A stretch of DNA of 19,320 nucleotides, taken from contig CALGOO010000135.1 of assembly GCA_937960715.1 (NCBI GenBank), forward strand, positions 1 through 19,320, given 5' to 3'. This document shows positions 15,181 to 19,320 of the stretch, one piece after another; the first letter of the stretch is position 1; the number at the start of each line of letters is the position of its first letter. Both the position numbers and the translations under genes were made by a program. This DNA comes from an uncultured Candidatus Competibacteraceae bacterium (GTDB lineage: Bacteria; Pseudomonadota; Gammaproteobacteria; Competibacterales; Competibacteraceae). The notes under the pieces were generated by a model. It was given only the letters and a program-made list of their open reading frames with translations, was not told the DNA's origin and did no database searches.

Positions 15181-17895
15181 TTATTTGCGCGCGGCGGGTC
15201 CTGCCCGCCCTCGCTTCTCGCGCCCTCCGGGCGCTTCGCGCGCGGTCTGGCCGGCCCCGCCCTCGCCTTGACCGGCTCGCTCGTCTTGCCGGAGCTCGGG
15301 ACCTAGGGCCAGCCGAAAGCCGAAGTCGACGCCGCGGACGCCGGGCTCGCGGCCGCCGCGGTACGCGGAGCGCGCGTCGCGACCGCCGTTGAACCAGGAG
15401 CCGCCCCGCAGGACGCGCCTCTCGCCGGTCTCCGGGCCGGTGGGATCGACCACCGAACCCTTGGGATAGTCGCCGTACCAGTCCTGGCACCACTCATAAA
15501 CATTGCCGTGCATTTCGTACAAGCCCCAGGGATTGGCCGGCAACGAGGCGACTTCGACAGTTTCGCCGCGAGATAGCCCTTTCTTGCTGCCGCGATAGGG
15601 AAAGTCGCCGTTGTAGTTCACTTGCTCCGGCGCGATGTCCTCTCCGAACGAGAAGGGGGTGGTCGTCCCGGCCCGGCAGGCGTATTCCCATTCGGCCTCG
15701 GTCGGCAGGCGCGCTTCCAGTCCCGGCACCGCGCCGTTGAGCCGCGCGATGAAATCTTGCACCTCGTTCCATCTCACGGTTTCCACCGGCCGCCGTTCAC
15801 CGTTGAACCGACTGGGATTTTGCCCCATCACCGCCTGCCACAGGGCTTGAGTGCAGGCGGTTTCGGCCAGCCAGAAGCCACGGGTCAGAATCACCTCGTG
15901 CTGAAGCTCGTCGTTCGATCGAGCATGCTCTTCCTTCGGTGAACCCATCAAAAACCGACCGGGCGGTAGCCAGCGCACGCGCTGAGTGACGCCACGGATG
16001 CTGAAAGCGGCGAAAAGCCCTTTACCGTCCCGCCCCAAAGTGTGCGCCCAGACTGGCCGCGAAAACGGTGTGATGACCAGTTCATCGCTATCGGTCTTCA
16101 ATCGATAGCCGGTTTCGTTGACCGGCAGGTCAACGCCATCCGCCAGCGGCAGGCTGGCAACGACCGCCCCTGGCCGACCCTCGTTGAACTGCATCATCGG
16201 GCGGCGGGTGGAAAAGTCGGTAATGGGGCTGCCGCTAGCGTAGGCGCGCTCCGCGCGAGCGGCGGCTTCGACCTCGAACCGCTCCCCGCGCTGGACCAAG
16301 CACCAAATCTGGGGTTGCTCCGGACGATCCAGGGCGGCCAGGGCGCGATGAATATCGAGCCCAGCGGGCAATTCCCCACCTTCGTCCACGACTTTCAAGT
16401 TGGCTAACACCCAAAGCGCCTCAAAGCGCGGGCTATGGTTCCAAGCATCCGGGTGCATCCGCCGCCCGCACCGGTTAGCCCAGGTGCTTAGGAAGCGGGT
16501 CAACTCCGCCTCGTTGCCCGACTGTTCCCGCGCCTGTTCCAGGGCGGCGGCGACTCGATCCATGAAAGCCTTGACCTCCGGATCGGTGCGACCTTCCATT
16601 GCGGCGTACAAGGCGCGTTCCTCCATCCGCACGGCCAAGGAAACCTCGTGTTGCTGGGCGCGGATCAGGTTCCAGGCTAAGCGACGCGCATTGGGGTCCA
16701 AGCCGCGAAAGGCTTCGCGCAAAGGTTCAATAGCCTGAATATCGCCCGGCAACAGGGCAAAATCGCCGCGACGGAACGCGGGATGCAGCCAAGCCGCCGC
16801 CTCGCTGCCCACGTCCGCTTGCTCCACCGGCAAGGCGTGACGCAGATGCCGCAATAGGGCCGGTGTGATGCCGATGCAGGCGGAGAGCAGGGTCAGCAAC
16901 AGCTTGGCACCCGCATCCCGGCGGATTTCCGCGTCGAGATTCACGGCTTGCGCCGGCCACGGGCGCGGCCCCGTGGGGCGCGGCGGCACGGGGGCGGCGC
17001 GGTCCAGCACGACCGGATAGAACAGCCCGGCCAGAGCCGGATTCCACCAGCGCGCGGGGCAGGGCGTCAGCGCCACCGGCAGGATGCCTCGCGCCGCCAG
17101 ACGACGGCCCAGACTCTCCCACGGTCGCCATTGCTCCTCCGTGCCGAGACAACCCAGGTCGCTGGCGATCAGCACCGGTGTTTCCGGCGGTGGCGGAACG
17201 TAGGGCTGGTCCGCCCCCCAGCCTTTACCTTCCCAACGCTGCACCGGGCCGGCGGGGCCTTGGGTCAGGCACAGGATGTCGAGGCCGGTCGCGCCGTGCA
17301 GTCGGGGCAGCGCGGTCTTCAGGGCGTTGAAATCGCTCCAGAAGGGATAGAGGCGCGAGTGCAGGTCAAGAATCAACTGGCCTTGCGGCGCCCAGTGCAG
17401 GCCCTTGAGACGCGGCAAGCGCCGCAGGGGCCGGTGACGGGCAACGGTTGCCACCACGCGGCGCAAGTCGATGCGGTGGCGTTCGGCGTATTCTCCCAGC
17501 GCGGCGCGCAAGAACGGCCAGAGGCGCGGCCAGGGCATCAGCGGCGGACTTGGCCCGAGGTGAGCGACCGGCTCTTCTTCGTCCGGTGGAGGCAAAACCT
17601 CGACCGGTGACGGCGGAGGTGGCGGTGCTAAAGTACGACGTTTCACCAGCCGATAATGACGGTGGCGCACTCCCCCGGCCACTGGCTTTGAGGTCACAAT
17701 CCCATCAATATGATCGCGGCAGATCACCGTATCGGACAATACCTCAATATCATCTGGTTCTTTCTGATAACCCATCGCCTCCGCGACACGCCGGAAACGG
17801 GCCTCGTCCTTCAGCTTGGCGTACAGGCGGATCAAGTCCGCCCGACCTACGTCGGTTCGCCCAATGTGCTGGCGGTCCGCGTCGGGGCGGGTCAT
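15181..17895 (-). CDS. DGR target 2: vWA-like plus FGE-sulfatase-domain protein
   Basis: A 904-residue protein. Residues 1-90 form a small helical region (DLIRLYAKLKDEARFRRVAE) followed by a Pro-rich linker (91-115). Residues 165-300 look like a degenerate vWA-like fold: LILDLHSRLYPFW, then PVLIASDLGCLG and the LARGI-type strand LAARGILPVALTPCP. The MIDAS Ser pattern is only partly kept. Residues 320-620 are mostly helical and unassigned. The FGE-sulfatase/C-type-lectin-like domain spans about 630-868, with GRFLMGSP at 646-653, LPTEAEWEYACRAGT, HGNVYEWCQDW and RVLRGGSW. VR2 covers about 822-865. Its ATG overlaps the MoxR ATPase stop (ATGA), so the two are translationally coupled. Proteins of this layout occur in MoxR-linked, DGR-diversified conflict systems; recognition of an invader or partner by the variable face is inference. 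Confidence 0.85.
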   Translation of the reverse strand: MTRPDADRQHIGRTDVGRADLIRLYAKLKDEARFRRVAEAMGYQKEPDDIEVLSDTVICRDHIDGIVTSKPVAGGVRHRHYRLVKRRTLAPPPPPSPVEVLPPPDEEEPVAHLGPSPPLMPWPRLWPFLRAALGEYAERHRIDLRRVVATVARHRPLRRLPRLKGLHWAPQGQLILDLHSRLYPFWSDFNALKTALPRLHGATGLDILCLTQGPAGPVQRWEGKGWGADQPYVPPPPETPVLIASDLGCLGTEEQWRPWESLGRRLAARGILPVALTPCPARWWNPALAGLFYPVVLDRAAPVPPRPTGPRPWPAQAVNLDAEIRRDAGAKLLLTLLSACIGITPALLRHLRHALPVEQADVGSEAAAWLHPAFRRGDFALLPGDIQAIEPLREAFRGLDPNARRLAWNLIRAQQHEVSLAVRMEERALYAAMEGRTDPEVKAFMDRVAAALEQAREQSGNEAELTRFLSTWANRCGRRMHPDAWNHSPRFEALWVLANLKVVDEGGELPAGLDIHRALAALDRPEQPQIWCLVQRGERFEVEAAARAERAYASGSPITDFSTRRPMMQFNEGRPGAVVASLPLADGVDLPVNETGYRLKTDSDELVITPFSRPVWAHTLGRDGKGLFAAFSIRGVTQRVRWLPPGRFLMGSPKEEHARSNDELQHEVILTRGFWLAETACTQALWQAVMGQNPSRFNGERRPVETVRWNEVQDFIARLNGAVPGLEARLPTEAEWEYACRAGTTTPFSFGEDIAPEQVNYNGDFPYRGSKKGLSRGETVEVASLPANPWGLYEMHGNVYEWCQDWYGDYPKGSVVDPTGPETGERRVLRGGSWFNGGRDARSAYRGGREPGVRGVDFGFRLALGPELRQDERAGQGEGGAGQTAREAPGGREKRGRAGPAARK
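15220..15234. other. Perfect hairpin downstream of VR2
   Basis: GCGCCC-TCC-GGGCGC, a 6-bp stem with a 3-base loop, lies about 70 bases beyond the 3' edge of VR2, within the target tail. Some DGRs need a hairpin just downstream of VR for efficient retrohoming, but usually only a few bases away. The matching place in target 1 (about 12905-12920) is imperfect. Functional assignment is weak. Confidence 0.3.
15303..15432 (-). repeat. DGR variable repeat VR2
   Basis: 130 bp aligned to TR without gaps. By eye I count 17 substitutions, all at template adenines of the coding strand. Template INN became FNG, NDNE became GGRE and NRNDNI became VRGVDF. Three changes are the same as in VR1: the N-to-D change in GRDARSAYR and the N-to-D and I-to-F changes just before GFRLA. 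Confidence 0.93.
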
Positions 17896-18866
17896 GCGTC
17901 CGCCGTTCCGGCTTTCTCAAAAGCGAAGCTGGCGATGCGCTTGAACAGCTTTTCCTGGGCGGCCTTGTCGGAGCCGCAAGCCTGCACCAGGGCGCGCAAG
18001 ATATCCAGGTATTCGGCCTGACCCGGCTTGTATAAGCCTTGCCGAATTGCCTTGTCGCGATCCTCGAACAATTTGTTGGCCACCATAATGCGAACGCTTT
18101 CAGCGCAATCCGTGCCGAAGTGCTTCTCGCCTCGCTTGTCCAGCCACGCCACCAAATCGTTGCGTTCCTTGGGTAACTCCAGACGCAGCACCATACAGCG
18201 CCGTAGAAAAGCAGAGGGTAGTTCGCGTTCCTCGTTGGTGGTGATGACCACCAACGGCGGCGGGACGCCCTCGCGCAAGCCCACGGGAGCGTCCAGCCAC
18301 GGCACCGGAAAAGCGCCGTTGCCGAGCGTTTCCAACAGGCTGTTGGGCAGGTCCGCCTCGGCTTTGTCGATCTCGTCGATCAGCAGCACGCTGCCGTCCT
18401 TCGGCTGCCAACCTTTGGGCGCGTCGGGAGGATTAGCCTTGCACAGGCTGTATCGAGTGACTTGATCCAAAGCGGATTGCCAGTCGAACGCCCACCAGAG
18501 CGGGCCGGGGATCAGGAAGCGGCGCGGGTCGAGACGCTCCTGGGGAGTCAATTCGGAAGGCACCGAGCCGAGCACCTGCGCCTCGCCCAACCGGGCCACG
18601 GCGTCGTATTCCCATTGCAGGTCCTGGGCTTCGCTGCGCGAGTGGACCACCGTGGAGACGAACAGGCGGCCCAGCACTTGGGCCGCCGCTCGGGCCAACT
18701 GGCTCTTGCCCGCGCCGGGTTCGCCCCGAACCAGCAAAGGGCGCTCGGCGGCGAGCGCGGCTAACACGGCGTCGGCGCTCTGCGGGTCGAAAAGATGCAC
18801 CGATTTGGGCCAGGTGCCGCAGCGGTCCAGGGGGATGGGTTCATCAACGGGAAGGTCGGGGATCAT
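17892..18866 (-). CDS. MoxR-family AAA+ ATPase
   Basis: A 324-residue single AAA+ module of the MoxR type. Walker A is GEPGAGKS at 48-55, Walker B LLIDEID at 161-167, and the sensor region ITTNEERELPSAFLRRC at 208-224 includes the probable Arg finger. The C-terminal helical part (about 235-324) has no extra domain. MoxR ATPases act as chaperone-like remodelers, often on vWA-domain partners, and here the next gene encodes a vWA-like FGE target. Its stop overlaps the target ATG and its own ATG overlaps the stop of the preceding gene (both ATGA), so the three are made as one unit. In the published class of MoxR-linked conflict systems the ATPase is thought to gate effector activation; that role here is inferred from context. 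Confidence 0.9.
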   Translation of the reverse strand: MIPDLPVDEPIPLDRCGTWPKSVHLFDPQSADAVLAALAAERPLLVRGEPGAGKSQLARAAAQVLGRLFVSTVVHSRSEAQDLQWEYDAVARLGEAQVLGSVPSELTPQERLDPRRFLIPGPLWWAFDWQSALDQVTRYSLCKANPPDAPKGWQPKDGSVLLIDEIDKAEADLPNSLLETLGNGAFPVPWLDAPVGLREGVPPPLVVITTNEERELPSAFLRRCMVLRLELPKERNDLVAWLDKRGEKHFGTDCAESVRIMVANKLFEDRDKAIRQGLYKPGQAEYLDILRALVQACGSDKAAQEKLFKRIASFAFEKAGTADA

Positions 18867-19320
18867 GACAGTTTCTCGATTTCTTCCAGGAATCCGTAGA
18901 TGGCGGAAGCCAGCTTGCTGGGCGGAATCACGAACACGTTCTGATCAGGCTCTTTACCGCTATGGACGAAGATCAGGAGAAGCTGCGGCAGCTCGGCATG
19001 GACAGCCTCGATCACCGCCGGCAAGCTGAACGCACAATCTGGATCGTTGCGATCAATGACCAGCCGGAGACGCCGGTTTTTCTCTTCCCGCTCATCTTGC
19101 AATCTTTCATAAAGGTCTTGTTCCTGAGTCAAAGACAGTTTCGGCGGGGCGGGGACATGAAAAATTTTCTGATAGGCCAAGCGCCGGAGATGATCGACGT
19201 GGCGCTTGGTTTCCGGTTTTTTGGGATCATCAAAACCCAATTCTTGCAGGTTATTCGGGGTGATCTCGTCCGTGCCGTAGTCGCGGCGAGTTTTCTCGAC
19301 GACAAACTCGGCCTTATACC
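18863..19320 (-). CDS. Unidentified protein upstream of the MoxR ATPase (partial)
   Basis: The frame is open across the right edge; about 151 C-terminal residues are seen, ending at TGA 18863-18865, which overlaps the MoxR start. Visible parts are VVEKTRRDYGTDEITPNNL, a charged helix (EQDLYERLQDEREEKNRR) and an alternating beta/alpha end (LRLVIDRND, LPQLLLIFVHSG, NVFVIPPSKL). There is no catalytic motif that I recognise. By position it should be the first or middle component of the MoxR conflict operon, perhaps an effector-associated or adaptor protein. The start lies outside the window; the in-frame TTG at 19240 is not a likely start since homology-like sequence continues upstream. Confidence 0.7.
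   Translation of the reverse strand, partial: YKAEFVVEKTRRDYGTDEITPNNLQELGFDDPKKPETKRHVDHLRRLAYQKIFHVPAPPKLSLTQEQDLYERLQDEREEKNRRLRLVIDRNDPDCAFSLPAVIEAVHAELPQLLLIFVHSGKEPDQNVFVIPPSKLASAIYGFLEEIEKLS

Overview
This is a GC-rich window of a proteobacterium, most likely a gammaproteobacterium. The repeat family at 12452-12723 and the gene mix would suit a Competibacter-like genome, but that is an impression and no marker gene is present. Almost every gene is on the minus strand, so transcription runs from high to low coordinates. The two exceptions are a gene end at the left edge and a LysM gene remnant near 12.8 kb.

The right third (12.87-19.32 kb) is the most notable part. It holds a diversity-generating retroelement (DGR) joined to a MoxR-type conflict-system operon. 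In transcription order it contains an unidentified protein cut by the window edge, a MoxR-family AAA+ ATPase, and a 904-residue protein with a probable vWA-like part and a C-terminal FGE-sulfatase (C-type-lectin-like) domain. These three genes are coupled by 4-base ATGA overlaps. Then come an HRDC-domain accessory gene, a reverse transcriptase (RT) gene, a 130-bp template repeat (TR, 13960-14089), and a second, stand-alone FGE-domain target gene. Both targets carry a variable repeat (VR). Reading TR against each VR by eye, VR1 has 13 and VR2 has 17 substitutions, and all 30 fall on TR adenines of the coding strand, which is the signature of DGR mutagenic retrohoming. The machinery looks broken. 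The HRDC gene has lost its 3' end and the RT gene its 5' end at one junction, a palindromic element of about 195 bp sits in frame inside the RT, and the RT stops before the catalytic YxDD motif. The cassette has therefore diversified its targets in the past but now appears frozen, or depends on an RT elsewhere in the genome.

The centre (8.6-12.3 kb) is a two-gene exosortase unit. An exosortase fused to an EpsI-like C-terminal domain lies 17 bases upstream of a VIT/vWA protein that ends in a PEP-CTERM sorting signal, so enzyme and probable substrate are encoded together. Between this unit and the DGR lie a cluster of dispersed palindromic repeats and a LysM gene tail that begins exactly where the repeats stop.

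The left-centre (5.4-8.5 kb) has a NlpC/P60 plus lysozyme-like fusion protein, a DUF2235 alpha/beta-hydrolase of the Tle1 phospholipase type, and small or broken ORFs between and upstream of them. The layout resembles an effector or lysis module. Two near-identical 17-bp dyads, 30 bp apart centre to centre, precede this unit.

The left end holds a large SNF2-family helicase followed by a short-chain dehydrogenase/reductase, and the last 40 codons of a plus-strand gene.
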